Shown here: piece by piece, positions 32,919 to 41,608 of the stretch
Position numbering within the stretch: the first letter of the stretch is position 1
How the letters are laid out: each line of letters starts with the position of its first letter
NCBI GenBank assembly: GCA_002315975.1
Contig: DCIK01000028.1
Span: forward strand, 1 to 64,000
DNA from: Clostridiales bacterium UBA1728
GTDB lineage: Bacteria > Bacillota > Clostridia > Oscillospirales > Oscillospiraceae
DNA: 64,000 nucleotides
Direction: 5' to 3'
Position numbers and translations under genes: made by a program
The notes under the pieces: generated by a model
The model's database searches: none
What the model was told of the DNA's origin: nothing
What the model saw: the letters and a program-made list of their open reading frames with translations, nothing else

Positions 32919-33956
32919 TCATTTCCCCATCTTCTTCAGCTCGGCCATGAATTCGCTGCGGTAGCCGTGGCCGGAGAGGGTCTGCTGGGTGGACATCTGG
33001 GCGGCGGCGTTGCCCTCCACCAGTACCCAACCCTTATCGCTGAGAGCCAGGTCCCAGCCCACATAGCGCATTTCGGGCACCACCTGCGCCAGCTCCTTCA
33101 CCAGCGCCACAGCCTCGTCCCAGCGGGGCAGCTGTGCGCCGGGAATGTGCACGCCGGTGTCCGGGTGCTCCTGCACATCGGCGGCATAGTGGGAAGCGGC
33201 CTTGCCCAGCACGCCGGTCTCCGGGTCGATGAGGGCAGCCACACCGCCGGAGGAGATGTTGTCCACAAAGCTCTCGCCCTTGCCCATGCGCAGGAAGGGA
33301 TACCAGAGCTTCACGCCGTCATCCTGCCGGATGGTGGGGAAGCGGACGGTGTTCAGGGACTGGGGATGGAACCTTGCGGTGGCCTCGTCCTGCACGATGA
33401 GCTCCTCGGCCACAAAGCCGAAGATGCGCTCGCTGACGATGTCGTCATAGAGCTCCTGCGCCGTGCGTCCGTCCCGGCTGAGCTTGCGCACACCCACGCC
33501 GAAATACAGGTCGATGGGCTTGACCACAAACTCCTCGTGGCGGGACACGAAATCCCCGAAGGCGGCCTTGTCCTCCTCGCAGTCGATACGCACCAGCACC
33601 AGCTCCCGCTTGTAGAACTTTCGGAAGCGCTCATAGGTCTCGGCCTTGTTGTCGAACACGTGCTTCAGGGAAGCGTCGTTCATGCGCTGGGTCAGTGCGG
33701 TCTTCTCCCGGTTGCCGATATACTCCCGGATTTCGGTCTCGGTGCGGTGCTGCATACCGAAGTAGAAGTATTCGTACAGATCGATCTGGTAGTGGCTGTA
33801 CTTGTCCAGCAGGTCGTTATAAAGGAACTCCGTGGGCTCCTTCCCGGCCTCTTTGATGGCATCGAGGATGTCCTGTTTATACTTTTTGTCAAAAACCGGC
33901 TTGCGGGCAAAGCCCAGCCACGGCGCGGTATAGAAATAGGAATTATTGAGGAGCAT
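32919..33956 (-). CDS. ATP-grasp protein (sugar-transfer-associated type)
   Basis: 345 residues. An ATP-grasp ligase domain of the type found near exopolysaccharide and teichoic-acid genes. Visible: DKYSHYQIDLYEYFYFGM near the N-terminus, EFVVKPIDLYFGVGVRKL (about 141-158, nucleotide-binding Lys and glycine loop), SLNTVRFPTI (about 210-219), the DNISSGGVAALID segment and the metal-binding DLALSDKGWVLVEGNAAAQM near residues 307-326. The ligated amine and acid are unknown. A poly-GT rich ribosome site GGGGTGAG precedes the ATG. No adjacent glycosyltransferase gene gives context. Confidence 0.8.
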   Translation of the reverse strand: MLLNNSYFYTAPWLGFARKPVFDKKYKQDILDAIKEAGKEPTEFLYNDLLDKYSHYQIDLYEYFYFGMQHRTETEIREYIGNREKTALTQRMNDASLKHVFDNKAETYERFRKFYKRELVLVRIDCEEDKAAFGDFVSRHEEFVVKPIDLYFGVGVRKLSRDGRTAQELYDDIVSERIFGFVAEELIVQDEATARFHPQSLNTVRFPTIRQDDGVKLWYPFLRMGKGESFVDNISSGGVAALIDPETGVLGKAASHYAADVQEHPDTGVHIPGAQLPRWDEAVALVKELAQVVPEMRYVGWDLALSDKGWVLVEGNAAAQMSTQQTLSGHGYRSEFMAELKKMGK

Positions 33957-33994
33957 ACCTGCTCACCCCATTTCTGAGAACTTGATGCAAAAAT

Positions 33995-34274
33995 AGCCTC
34001 GCAGAGTTTGTGCCCGCAGGCACAAATAAAATCAGATCATTTTGCAGCGAGCTGTGCCCGCTGCAAAATACCCTGAGGCGCGTACTATTGACGCGCCCTC
34101 GCATCCTCGTCGTCGCAAGCTTCGTATCGCTCGCCCCATCCTTTCAGGATAGGGCTCGTTCACTCCGCTGCTCCTCCTCTCCCATTGTGTGCTAGCACAC
34201 AATGGGGCCCGGCATGGCCGCCGCGATGAAATGCGAGTATCTTTCTCAAATGTCAAACGCAGTTTGACATTTGA
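33995..34274 (+). repeat. Family B structured repeat, copy B5 with insertion
   Basis: The longest copy (about 280 bp). AGCCTCGCAG start, 5' hairpin TTTGTGCC/GGCACAAA, next hairpin TTTTGCAGCG/CGCTGCAAAA, GGCGCGT-actattg-ACGCGCC (34077-34097), outer helix CTCGCAT (34098-34104) with ATGCGAG (34231-34237). The inside of that helix carries about 90 extra bases compared with other copies. It ends in TCAAATGTCAAAC/GTTTGACATTTGA, 7 bp from the glyS stop. Confidence 0.8.
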
Positions 34275-34281
34275 TGCTTCA

Positions 34282-35700
34282 TTAGAACTTAATGCGCTCG
34301 GCGATGTAGTTCTTCACCTCGCTGACGGGGATGCGCACCTGCTCCATGGAGTCGCGCTCGCGGATGGTCACGCAGTGGTCAGCCTCGGTCTTCTCGTCGC
34401 CCACGGTCTGGAAGTCCACGGTAATGCAGAAGGGCGTGCCGATTTCGTCCTCGCGGCGGTAACGCTTGCCGATGGAACCGGCATCGTCGTAATCGACCAT
34501 GAATTCCTTCTGGAGCTCGTGATAAATCTCGGTGGCGGGGCCGGAGAGCTTCTTGCTCAGAGGCAGAACGGCGGCCTTGAAGGGAGCCAGAGCGGGGTGC
34601 AGACGAAGAACCGTGCGGACATCGTTCTTCTCGGCGTCCACGACCTCTTCGTCGTAGGCATCGCAGAGGAAGGCCAGGGTCACGCGCTCCACGCCCAGAG
34701 AGGGCTCCACCACATAGGGGATATAGCGGGTGTTCTTCTCCTGGTCGAAGTAGCTCATGTCCTTGCCGGAAACGGTCTGGTGCTGGGTCAGGTCGTAGTC
34801 GGTGCGGTCAGCCACGCCCCAGAGCTCGCCCCAGCCGAAGGGGAAGAGGTACTCGAAGTCGGTGGTGGCCTTGGAGTAGAAGCTCAGCTCCTCCTTCTCG
34901 TGGTCGCGGAGACGGAGGCACTCGTCCTTCATGCCCAGATCCATCAGGAACTGATGGCAGTAGTTGCGCCAGTAGTCAAACCACTCCAGGTCGGTGTCGG
35001 GCTCGCAGAAGAACTCCAGCTCCATCTGCTCGAACTCACGGACGCGGAAAATGAAGTTCTTGGGGGTAATCTCGTTGCGGAAGCTCTTGCCGATCTGGGC
35101 AATGCCGAAGGGAATCTTCCGGCGGGTGGTGCGCTGGACATTATTAAAGTTCACGAAAATACCCTGGGCGGTCTCGGGACGCAGGTAAACCTCCGTGGTG
35201 TTATCCTCGGTGACGCCGATGTGGGTCTTGAACATCAGATTGAACTTGCGGATGCCGGTGAAGTCGGTCTTGCCGCAGCCGGGGCAGGGAATCTGCTTTT
35301 CGTTGATGAAGTCCACCATGTCGTCATTGGTCATGGCCTCCACCACAACGCCCTCGATGGGGTTCTCGCCCAGCCAGTCCTCAATGAGCTTGTCGGCACG
35401 ATGGCGCATCTTGCAGCACTTGCAGTCGATGAGGGGATCGTTGAAGTTGACCACATGGCCGCTGGCCACCCACACCTGAGAGTTCATCAGGATGGCGGAG
35501 TCCAGACCCACATTGTAGGGGTTCTCCTGCACGAACTTCTTCCACCAGGCCTTCTTCACATTGTTCTTGAGCTCGGCACCCAGAGGGCCGAAGTCCCAGG
35601 AGTTGGAGAGGCCGCCGTAGATTTCGCTGGAGGGGTAGACATAGCCGCGTCCCTTGCAGAGGTTGACGATCTTGTCCATGGTCTTTTCGCTTGCGTTCAT
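34282..35700 (-). CDS. glyS: Glycyl-tRNA synthetase (dimeric class II type)
   Basis: 472 residues, the homodimeric eukaryote/archaea-like GlyRS also found in many Firmicutes. Features: [16 protein letters not shown] N-terminus ([20 protein letters not shown]), [14 protein letters not shown] (motif 2 neighbourhood, about 167-180), [32 protein letters not shown] and motif 3 [15 protein letters not shown]-terminal anticodon-binding domain follows. No T-box leader is seen in the short 5' region. Confidence 0.95.
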   Translation of the reverse strand: MNASEKTMDKIVNLCKGRGYVYPSSEIYGGLSNSWDFGPLGAELKNNVKKAWWKKFVQENPYNVGLDSAILMNSQVWVASGHVVNFNDPLIDCKCCKMRHRADKLIEDWLGENPIEGVVVEAMTNDDMVDFINEKQIPCPGCGKTDFTGIRKFNLMFKTHIGVTEDNTTEVYLRPETAQGIFVNFNNVQRTTRRKIPFGIAQIGKSFRNEITPKNFIFRVREFEQMELEFFCEPDTDLEWFDYWRNYCHQFLMDLGMKDECLRLRDHEKEELSFYSKATTDFEYLFPFGWGELWGVADRTDYDLTQHQTVSGKDMSYFDQEKNTRYIPYVVEPSLGVERVTLAFLCDAYDEEVVDAEKNDVRTVLRLHPALAPFKAAVLPLSKKLSGPATEIYHELQKEFMVDYDDAGSIGKRYRREDEIGTPFCITVDFQTVGDEKTEADHCVTIRERDSMEQVRIPVSEVKNYIAERIKF

Positions 35701-35759
35701 GTTCTGTTCCTTTCCTCCGCGGCTGGCTGCCGCAGAATGGCAAAATAATATGGATTTTT

Positions 35760-35788
35760 ATTATAATGTTTGAGGCGCAACTTGTAAA
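35760..35788 (-). promoter_or_regulatory. glyS promoter
   Basis: Minus-strand TTTACA (35783-35788), 17-bp spacer, TATAAT (35760-35765), about 60 bp before the ATG. Confidence 0.55.
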
Positions 35789-35793
35789 GGGGT

Positions 35794-36867
35794 TTATTCG
35801 CCCCACTTCAGCTTCTTCAGCACCCGCTGATAGCCCTCGCTGCCCTCCTCGTAGAGGGTGGGACAGTAGTCGTTTCTGGCGCTGCTGCTGCTTACGCTGC
35901 AGGGCAGGGGCTTTACGCTCTGCAGCGCGGCCGTGCCGTTCTCCCATTTGAGCGTAACGCTGACGATCACGCTGTCCTTGTCCTTGGGGTTCAGGTGGCC
36001 GCCGTAGCAGAAATTGCCCATGGAATAGAAGATGGGCACGCCGTTATATGTCTCCATGGGCTGCAGGATATGGGCATGACCGCCCACAATCAGGTTGCAG
36101 CCCCAGTCCACCATGTCATGACCCAGCTGATACGCCCACTTCTCTGCCTGCTCCAGATATTCCACGCTGCCCCAGTGCATAAAGCCGATGATAAAGTCGC
36201 ACTGCTGCTCCCTGCAATACCGGATGTTCCGCTCTATGTCGGCGCGCCAGACGCTCTCGCCCCGCTCATCCTCCACGGTATTATAGTTGACGATGCCCAG
36301 TCTGGGGCCGTTGGGCAGCTGATAGATCAGCGGCGTGTCATAGTCGGCCCAGCGGATGCCCTCGGCCTCCACGGCGGCTTTGGTGTCAGCGCGGCCGGTA
36401 TCCTTCAGATCGCCCGCGTGGTTATTGGAGAGCGCCACGGCCTCCACGCCACCCTCGCTGAGAATCTTCGCATAGGCCGGATCGCCCTTGAAGCGATACT
36501 TTTTGCTGACGGCGCTGCTGCTCTTGGTGAGGGTTCCCTCCAGATTCACCATGGTGAAATCGTCGGCAGCAAACACGCTCTTTACATTCTTCAGCGGATA
36601 GCCGTAGTCCTGCCCCACCGTGGACTGAAAGTCCCCGGCGGTGCTGCCCTGCCACTCCACCAGACTGCCCAGGGTCGTATCCCCGGCGAAGCTCAGGACG
36701 AACTCCGTCTGGGGCGTGGGCTCCGGTGTGGGCGGCAGCGTAGCAACCGCCGCCGTGGGCTGGGGGCTGGGCTCCGGCATTTTCGCATTGTCGCACATCC
36801 GCAGACCTAAAAACAGGCACAGAAGCAGCGCGAACACAATATATAAAATCAGGGTGTTTTTCTTCAT
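35794..36867 (-). CDS. CapA family (PGA_cap) secreted metallophosphatase-like protein
   Basis: 357 residues from ATG 36867 (AAAGGAAA upstream). An N-terminal signal anchor (about 7-22) is followed by a Pro/Thr-rich linker to about residue 55. The PGA_cap domain then shows FAGDTTLGS (about 62-70), NLEGT (about 107-111), SNNHAGD (about 149-155), GFMHWGVE-type motif GFMHWGS (about 229-235) and GGHAHIL (about 269-275), which form a calcineurin-like metal site. CapA-like proteins act in poly-gamma-glutamate capsule assembly, but no capB/capC is here, so it may have another wall role. Confidence 0.85.
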   Translation of the reverse strand: MKKNTLILYIVFALLLCLFLGLRMCDNAKMPEPSPQPTAAVATLPPTPEPTPQTEFVLSFAGDTTLGSLVEWQGSTAGDFQSTVGQDYGYPLKNVKSVFAADDFTMVNLEGTLTKSSSAVSKKYRFKGDPAYAKILSEGGVEAVALSNNHAGDLKDTGRADTKAAVEAEGIRWADYDTPLIYQLPNGPRLGIVNYNTVEDERGESVWRADIERNIRYCREQQCDFIIGFMHWGSVEYLEQAEKWAYQLGHDMVDWGCNLIVGGHAHILQPMETYNGVPIFYSMGNFCYGGHLNPKDKDSVIVSVTLKWENGTAALQSVKPLPCSVSSSSARNDYCPTLYEEGSEGYQRVLKKLKWGE

Positions 36868-36900
36868 GGGGAAAGGCTTTCCTTTCGTGAGGTCTGCACT

Positions 36901-36929
36901 ATTATAAATGAAAGTTTCACATTTGTCCA
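36901..36929 (-). promoter_or_regulatory. Promoter of the CapA-like gene
   Basis: Minus-strand TGGACA (36924-36929), 17-bp spacer, TATAAT (36901-36906). Confidence 0.6.
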
Positions 36930-37011
36930 CCTTTGGCGCAATTCTCTGTTTTCTTTTTCCGAAAGCTGTGTTAAAATAGTCTGAATATTATGTTCCGGGA
37001 GTGTGACTTGC

Positions 37012-38274
37012 ATGGAACTTCAAACCGCTGCCTGTGATTTTCTTTTGCGCCACCATATGCATCCCTCTCAGCTCTCCATCGCCGCCATTGTCGCCGCGTT
37101 CCGGGAGGAGATGCAGTTGGGCAACGAGGGTAAGCCCTCTTCTTTAGGTATGTTCCCCGCCTACATCAACGCCACCGCCCAACCGATTGAGGGCAAGGTG
37201 CTGGTTATTGATGCCGGCGGCACCAATCTCCGTCTGGCGCGGCTCTCCTATGAGCAGGGCAGCCTCAGCATCGAAAAGCTCGTGAAGCGCTCCATGCCCG
37301 GTACCGGCGGTACCATTTCCGCTGAGGAGTTTTTCCGCACGCTGGCCACCGAGCTGCTGCCCCTCTGCGAGGAGGTGGAACGGGCCTGCTTCTGCTTCTC
37401 CTACCCCTGCGAGGTGCTCTCCGACGGGGACGGCCGAGTGGTGCGTCTGACCAAGGAGCTCAGTGTGGAGGGTCTGCCCGGTATGCTCCTCTGCGCTCCT
37501 CTGGAGGCCGAGCTTCAAAGGCAGGGCGCCAGGGGCAAGCGCCGCTGGCGGGTCATCAACGACACCGTGGGCTCCATGCTCTGCGGCATGGCGCAGGTGC
37601 CGGAGCGCTACGATGACTACATCGGCTTTATTCTGGGCACCGGCTTCAATATGTGCGCCAATGTCCGCTCCTCCCGCATTACCAAGGCTCCCGCCGCTGC
37701 CGGGCAGGGGGATACCTGCATTGTGAACTTTGAGAGCGGCGGCTTCAACCGCTTTCTCCGGGGCACCGCCGACGAGCGGCTGGATGCAAAAAGCGAAGTG
37801 CCCGGGGCGCAGCTGGTGGAAAAATGCATCAGCGGTGCCTATCAGGCAGCGATTCTTATGGAGACTCTTGCCCTGGCCGGAGAAGAGGGGCTGATTTCCC
37901 GTGATGCTGCCTCTCTCAGACTTTCTTCGACTGAGGTCAGCGCCCTTGCGGAGGAGGGTCACGACTCTCTCTTCCCCACGCTCTCCGCTGCCGACTATGC
38001 TTTCCTGCTGGAGCTCAACGCTCTGCTTTTAGAGCGCGCTGCCATTCTCTCCGCCTGCTGTCTGGGTGCCGCCGTATTGAGCCGCGAGCTTCCCGCCGGG
38101 AAGAGGGTGCTCATCTGCGCCGACGGTACCACCTTTGCCCGCAATCCTGTGCTCAGACCCCTCACAGAGCGCTATCTTGCCGCCATTCTCACCGGCAGCG
38201 GCGTCAGCGCGGACTTTGTGCAGGTCAGCGACTCCACGCTGCTGGGTACGGCCTACGCCGCTTTGCTGCCATGA
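37012..38274 (+). CDS. Hexokinase (eukaryotic-type hexokinase family)
   Basis: 420 residues from ATG 37012; GGGAG lies 10 bp upstream, and a GTG three codons earlier is less likely. Unlike the ROK and Glk glucokinases of most bacteria, it has the eukaryotic hexokinase pattern: VLVIDAGGTNLRLARL (phosphate 1, about 63-78), FCFSYPCEV (near 127-135) and LTKEL, VINDTVGSMLCG (sugar/phosphate 2, about 180-191), GFILGTGFNMC (about 204-214), NFESGGFNRF (about 240-249). Expected to phosphorylate hexoses with ATP. A weak -10 box TAAAAT is at 36972-36977. The stop overlaps the next ATG (ATGA). Confidence 0.85.
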   Translation: MELQTAACDFLLRHHMHPSQLSIAAIVAAFREEMQLGNEGKPSSLGMFPAYINATAQPIEGKVLVIDAGGTNLRLARLSYEQGSLSIEKLVKRSMPGTGGTISAEEFFRTLATELLPLCEEVERACFCFSYPCEVLSDGDGRVVRLTKELSVEGLPGMLLCAPLEAELQRQGARGKRRWRVINDTVGSMLCGMAQVPERYDDYIGFILGTGFNMCANVRSSRITKAPAAAGQGDTCIVNFESGGFNRFLRGTADERLDAKSEVPGAQLVEKCISGAYQAAILMETLALAGEEGLISRDAASLRLSSTEVSALAEEGHDSLFPTLSAADYAFLLELNALLLERAAILSACCLGAAVLSRELPAGKRVLICADGTTFARNPVLRPLTERYLAAILTGSGVSADFVQVSDSTLLGTAYAALLP

Positions 38275-39074
38275 GACGCTTACTTTTTCTGATTCTTCTG
38301 CTCTCGCTGCTGATGCTGCCCGCATACGCCACCGAGAACAACGACTTTTTCAACCTTCACGCTTCGGAGTGCGTCTACGATGGCCGGGACTATCTGGTCA
38401 ACGACCCCCATGGCTATCTTTCGGTGCTGGAGGCTCCCTACGGCAGGGTGCAGGACAATCTGCTCAATGAGCAGAGCGTCACTGTCTACGCCCTCTATAC
38501 CGACTCCACCGGCGCGCTCTGGGCGCAGCTTCGCTATACCATGGTCAGCCGGGGCATCGCCTTCTCCGAGGTGGAGGGCGCGTACATTGGCTGGGCTCCT
38601 CTCGCTTCGCTTAGCCGCGACATGGATAAGGACGACTTTCTCCTCCGCTATGGGGACGAGTTCGTCAACCGTCCCATGCGCTTCCGCCCCTCCGAATACC
38701 CGGACACCACCCTCTGGGCCTACCCCGGTGCGGAGCAGCCCAGCGGCTATCTGCGCTGGTACATCCACGAGAGCGACACGCTTCTCTCCTTCCCCGCCTG
38801 GTGGCAGGATGCCGAGGGCAAGCGCTGGGCCCTGTGGGAGGATCACTTCATTTGCCTCTCGGACCCTGAGCGTCTGGTTGGTGCGTCCATGGCCGACAGC
38901 CGGACATTTTACCCGGCCGTAGCGCTGGATGAGCTCCCCATCGTGGTGGAGGCGCCGGTTATCGTCGAGCGCCCGTCCCCTCTCCCCTACTACCTGATGG
39001 CGGTCTCTGCCGTTCTGGTTGTGCTGGCTATTGTTGTTCGTAAATTTACAAATACCGATATTGAAAGGAAGTAA
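38271..39074 (+). CDS. Signal-anchored extracellular protein with SH3-like region
   Basis: 267 residues. A signal peptide at 1-21 (LLFLILLLSLLMLPAYA) is followed by an extracellular part with an SH3-like fold pattern (YLSVLEAPYGRV, then NEQSVTVYALYTD and WAQLRY...IGWAPL). A Pro/Val linker and one C-terminal membrane helix (about 240-258) end in a short basic tail, so it is a type I membrane protein. Translation is coupled to the hexokinase (4-bp overlap). No enzymatic motif is visible; function unknown. Confidence 0.7.
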   Translation: MRRLLFLILLLSLLMLPAYATENNDFFNLHASECVYDGRDYLVNDPHGYLSVLEAPYGRVQDNLLNEQSVTVYALYTDSTGALWAQLRYTMVSRGIAFSEVEGAYIGWAPLASLSRDMDKDDFLLRYGDEFVNRPMRFRPSEYPDTTLWAYPGAEQPSGYLRWYIHESDTLLSFPAWWQDAEGKRWALWEDHFICLSDPERLVGASMADSRTFYPAVALDELPIVVEAPVIVERPSPLPYYLMAVSAVLVVLAIVVRKFTNTDIERK

Positions 39075-39079
39075 GAACT

Positions 39080-40216
39080 ATGGCAGTTATCCGCAATCAA
39101 CTGGGCAAGCTGGACGAGCAGGTTTCCCGTCTGGGCTTTGGCTGTATGCGTCTCCCCACCCAGGCCGACGGCAAAATTGACCGGGCGCAGGTGGCGAAGA
39201 TGTTTGACTACGCCATTCAGAACGGCGTGAACTACTTTGACACCGCCTTTATGTACCACAACGGCGAGAGCGAAGTCGTGGTCGGAGAGACCCTCGCCAG
39301 GTATGACCGCAGTCAGTACTATGTGACCACAAAGCTCCCCGTGATGATGATCAAGGACATGGCCAAGGCCAGGGAGTGCTACGCCACCCAGCGTGAGCGT
39401 CTGAAGCTGGACAAGTTCGATCACTATCTTCTTCACGGTCTCAATGCCGGCAGCTGGAAGACCGTCAAAGAGCTGGGTCTCATCGACTATATGTTCGATC
39501 TGAAGGCCAAGGGCGAGATCGGCGCCGTGGGCTTCTCCTTCCACGATGAGTATGCCCTCTTCGATGAGATTATCAACTCCGCTCCCTGGGACCTCTGCCA
39601 GATTCAGTACAACTATCTCGACGAACAGGTGCAGGCCGGCACCAAGGGCTATGAGCTCTGCAAGGAAAAGGGCATTCCCATGGTCATCATGGAGCCCATC
39701 CGCGGCGGCGCTCTCGCCAAGCTCACCGATGATCTGGAGGCTGAGTACAAGCGCATTGATCCCGAGCGCAGCATCGCCTCCTGGGCTCTGCGCTGGGTGA
39801 AGGATCACGACAACTGCCGCGTCACCCTCTCCGGTATGTCCAATTTCGAGCAGGTGGTGGACAACATCAACACCTTCTCTGATCCCACTCCCCTCAGCGC
39901 CGAGGAGCTGGCCGCCATCGCCAACACCGTGAAGGTCATGGAGGAGCGCGTAGCCAACGGCTGCACCGGCTGCCGCTACTGCCAGCCCTGCCCCAACGGT
40001 GTGGACATCCCCGCCGTGTTCCGCTACTGGAACACCTATACCAAGTTCCGCCAGTATTCCATGGTCTCCCGGGGCTGGGATCATATGCACGATGATGCCA
40101 AGCCCGACAACTGCGTGGAGTGCGGTCAGTGCGAGGACATCTGCCCCCAGCACCTGAATATCCGCGACGACCTAAAGAAGGCTGCCGCGCAGCTCAACGG
40201 CAAGATCTACGGCTGA
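39080..40216 (+). CDS. Aldo/keto reductase with C-terminal 4Fe-4S domain
   Basis: 378 residues. An AKR TIM barrel: SRLGFGCMRLPTQ (about 14-26), YFDTAFMYHNGESE (about 53-66, with catalytic Asp/Tyr), the Lys region YVTTKLPV (about 84-91) and DHYLLHGLN (about 115-123). The C-terminus carries two cysteine clusters, CTGCRYCQPCP (about 295-305) and CVECGQCEDICP (about 345-356), typical of ferredoxin-dependent AKRs of anaerobes. Substrate unknown. AAAGGAAG precedes the ATG; it is 5 bp after the SH3-like gene. Confidence 0.92.
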   Translation: MAVIRNQLGKLDEQVSRLGFGCMRLPTQADGKIDRAQVAKMFDYAIQNGVNYFDTAFMYHNGESEVVVGETLARYDRSQYYVTTKLPVMMIKDMAKARECYATQRERLKLDKFDHYLLHGLNAGSWKTVKELGLIDYMFDLKAKGEIGAVGFSFHDEYALFDEIINSAPWDLCQIQYNYLDEQVQAGTKGYELCKEKGIPMVIMEPIRGGALAKLTDDLEAEYKRIDPERSIASWALRWVKDHDNCRVTLSGMSNFEQVVDNINTFSDPTPLSAEELAAIANTVKVMEERVANGCTGCRYCQPCPNGVDIPAVFRYWNTYTKFRQYSMVSRGWDHMHDDAKPDNCVECGQCEDICPQHLNIRDDLKKAAAQLNGKIYG

Positions 40217-40247
40217 ACTTGATATAAAAGCAGAATCTGTAAAAAAA

Positions 40248-40361
40248 CTGTCATTGCGAGCCGCAACGCGGCGTGGCAATCCGTTTTCTTCTGAAAAACT
40301 GCATTTTCAGAATTGGAGACGGATTGCCACACCAGTCTGCGGACTGGTTCGCAATGACAGT
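40248..40361. repeat. Dispersed inverted-repeat element (family D)
   Basis: 114 bp with terminal inverted repeats ACTGTCATTGCGAGCC / GGTTCGCAATGACAGT and an inner GTGGCAATCCGT/ACGGATTGCCAC. It resembles small non-autonomous MITE-like elements. The ACGGATTGCC core also occurs next to family C copies at 6640 and 18292. Confidence 0.75.
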
Positions 40362-40382
40362 GATTTTTTACAGCAGTATTTT

Positions 40383-41024
40383 TTATTCCTTTTTCGTGAA
40401 CTTGTCTCCGGGTACACCGCAGAGGGGGCATTTCTCGGGGGGCGCATCGCCCACGTGCACATAGCCGCACATGGGGCAGACCCACTCCTCGCCCTTCTTT
40501 TCCTCTTCTTCCGGGGCCACATAATCGTCCGCTTCGATGATGGCGGCAATCTCAGCAGCCACCGCCTCTGCGCGAGCCACATCAAACTCGCCCATGTCCT
40601 GCAGCTTCATGCCGGTGAGCTTCATGAAGGTCCCCAGCAGAGCCTGCTCCTCGGGAGAGAGCGTACCCATGCGGAGCTGACCCTTGATGAAATACTTATG
40701 AAAGTCCCGGCAGGGGATCAGCTTGTTGATCTCGTCGGCCACAATGGGAAATTCCTTCTCCGAGAACAGACCCTCGCCCACTAAAAACACGGATTTCGTC
40801 TTGAACTGCTCCTTCACGCGGCTCAGATAGAGCTTGGTGAACTGGGCGGTATAGGGGCCGCGGAAATTGAAGCACAGAACCACATGGTCGTAGGGCTTCA
40901 GATCCTCAACCTCAAAGGGTGTGTCGATGTTGACGGCCTTGGTGCCCAGCTTCTCGGCAATGATCTGCGCTGCCTTCTTCGCACTTCCGTGGAAGGATTC
41001 ATAGGTGACAATGCAACGTTCCAT
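40383..41024 (-). CDS. Flavodoxin-rubredoxin fusion protein
   Basis: 213 residues. The N-terminal flavodoxin-like domain (HemG/flavodoxin_5 type, FMN loop YESFHGSAKKAA at 8-19, and VVLCFNFRGPYTAQF near 48-62) is followed by a helical linker with acidic residues. A C-terminal rubrerythrin-type rubredoxin domain follows, with WVCPMCGYVHVGDAPPEKCP and then LCGVPGDKF (four Cys for one Fe). It is likely a cytosolic electron carrier or reductase that passes electrons from FMN to iron, for example in oxygen or peroxide defence. No partner rubrerythrin is adjacent. AAAGGAGA precedes the ATG. Confidence 0.85.
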   Translation of the reverse strand: MERCIVTYESFHGSAKKAAQIIAEKLGTKAVNIDTPFEVEDLKPYDHVVLCFNFRGPYTAQFTKLYLSRVKEQFKTKSVFLVGEGLFSEKEFPIVADEINKLIPCRDFHKYFIKGQLRMGTLSPEEQALLGTFMKLTGMKLQDMGEFDVARAEAVAAEIAAIIEADDYVAPEEEEKKGEEWVCPMCGYVHVGDAPPEKCPLCGVPGDKFTKKE

Positions 41025-41061
41025 TTTCTATCTCCTTTCTGGTTTGCCTTTGCTAACCGCT

Positions 41062-41090
41062 ATTATCCTCTGTTTTCTTATTCTTGTCAA
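41062..41090 (-). promoter_or_regulatory. Promoter of the flavodoxin-rubredoxin gene
   Basis: Minus-strand TTGACA (41085-41090), 17-bp spacer, GATAAT (41062-41067). Confidence 0.6.
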
Positions 41091-41123
41091 TAGTTTACTG
41101 AGAATTATTCCTAATATTGCATG

Positions 41124-41157
41124 AAAAACTGCCGCCCTATGGGCGGCAGTTTTTTTG
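41124..41157 (-). terminator. Terminator of the hydrogenase operon
   Basis: 14-bp stem AAAAACTGCCGCCC/GGGCGGCAGTTTTT with a TAT loop. The A5 on the left is the minus-strand U-tract after mbhN. Confidence 0.85.
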
Positions 41158-41167
41158 CTTTGTGTGT

Positions 41168-41608
41168 TTATTCGGCCTTGTTGTCGCAGCTCTCGGCCTT
41201 GGCAGCGGGGGCAGCCTTGGCGACGGGCTTCTTCTTGACTTTGGTGTACTGGCCCTTGACGAGAAGGTCCTCGTGCTTGGTGCCGGTCATGTGGAAGTCA
41301 CCGGTAAGCTCGATGGCGCTCTTGGAGCAGAAATCGGAGCAGTAGCTGCAGAAGGTGCAGGAGGTGAGGTCGAAGGTGCGCTCGTAGACTTCCTTCTCCT
41401 CGTCCTCGCTGATGAGAACGTTGTGGATGGCGCCGCCGGCGCAGACCTTCTCGCAAAGGCCGCACTTGATGCAGCGATCACCGTGGAAAACGATACGGCC
41501 GCGGTAGTTGGGGAAAGCCTCCTTGGGCTTAAAGGGATACTCCTCGCAGCTGCTCTTCTTGAACATCTGGGTAAGAGCTTCCTTCACAAAAGGAAAATCA
41601 AAAGCCAT
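41168..41608 (-). CDS. mbhN: Mbh-type hydrogenase 4Fe-4S subunit (MbhN/NuoI-like)
   Basis: 146 residues with two 4Fe-4S motifs, CIKCGLCEKVC (46-56) and CTFCSYCSDFC (84-94). The second lacks the usual Pro after the last Cys. It is the peripheral-arm subunit that takes electrons from ferredoxin and passes them to MbhJ. A Lys/Ala/Pro-rich tail of about 25 residues follows the core. It is the last gene of the operon; its ATG overlaps the mbhJ stop (TGATG). Mbh names follow the Pyrococcus furiosus nomenclature by homology. Confidence 0.9.
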   Translation of the reverse strand: MAFDFPFVKEALTQMFKKSSCEEYPFKPKEAFPNYRGRIVFHGDRCIKCGLCEKVCAGGAIHNVLISEDEEKEVYERTFDLTSCTFCSYCSDFCSKSAIELTGDFHMTGTKHEDLLVKGQYTKVKKKPVAKAAPAAKAESCDNKAE

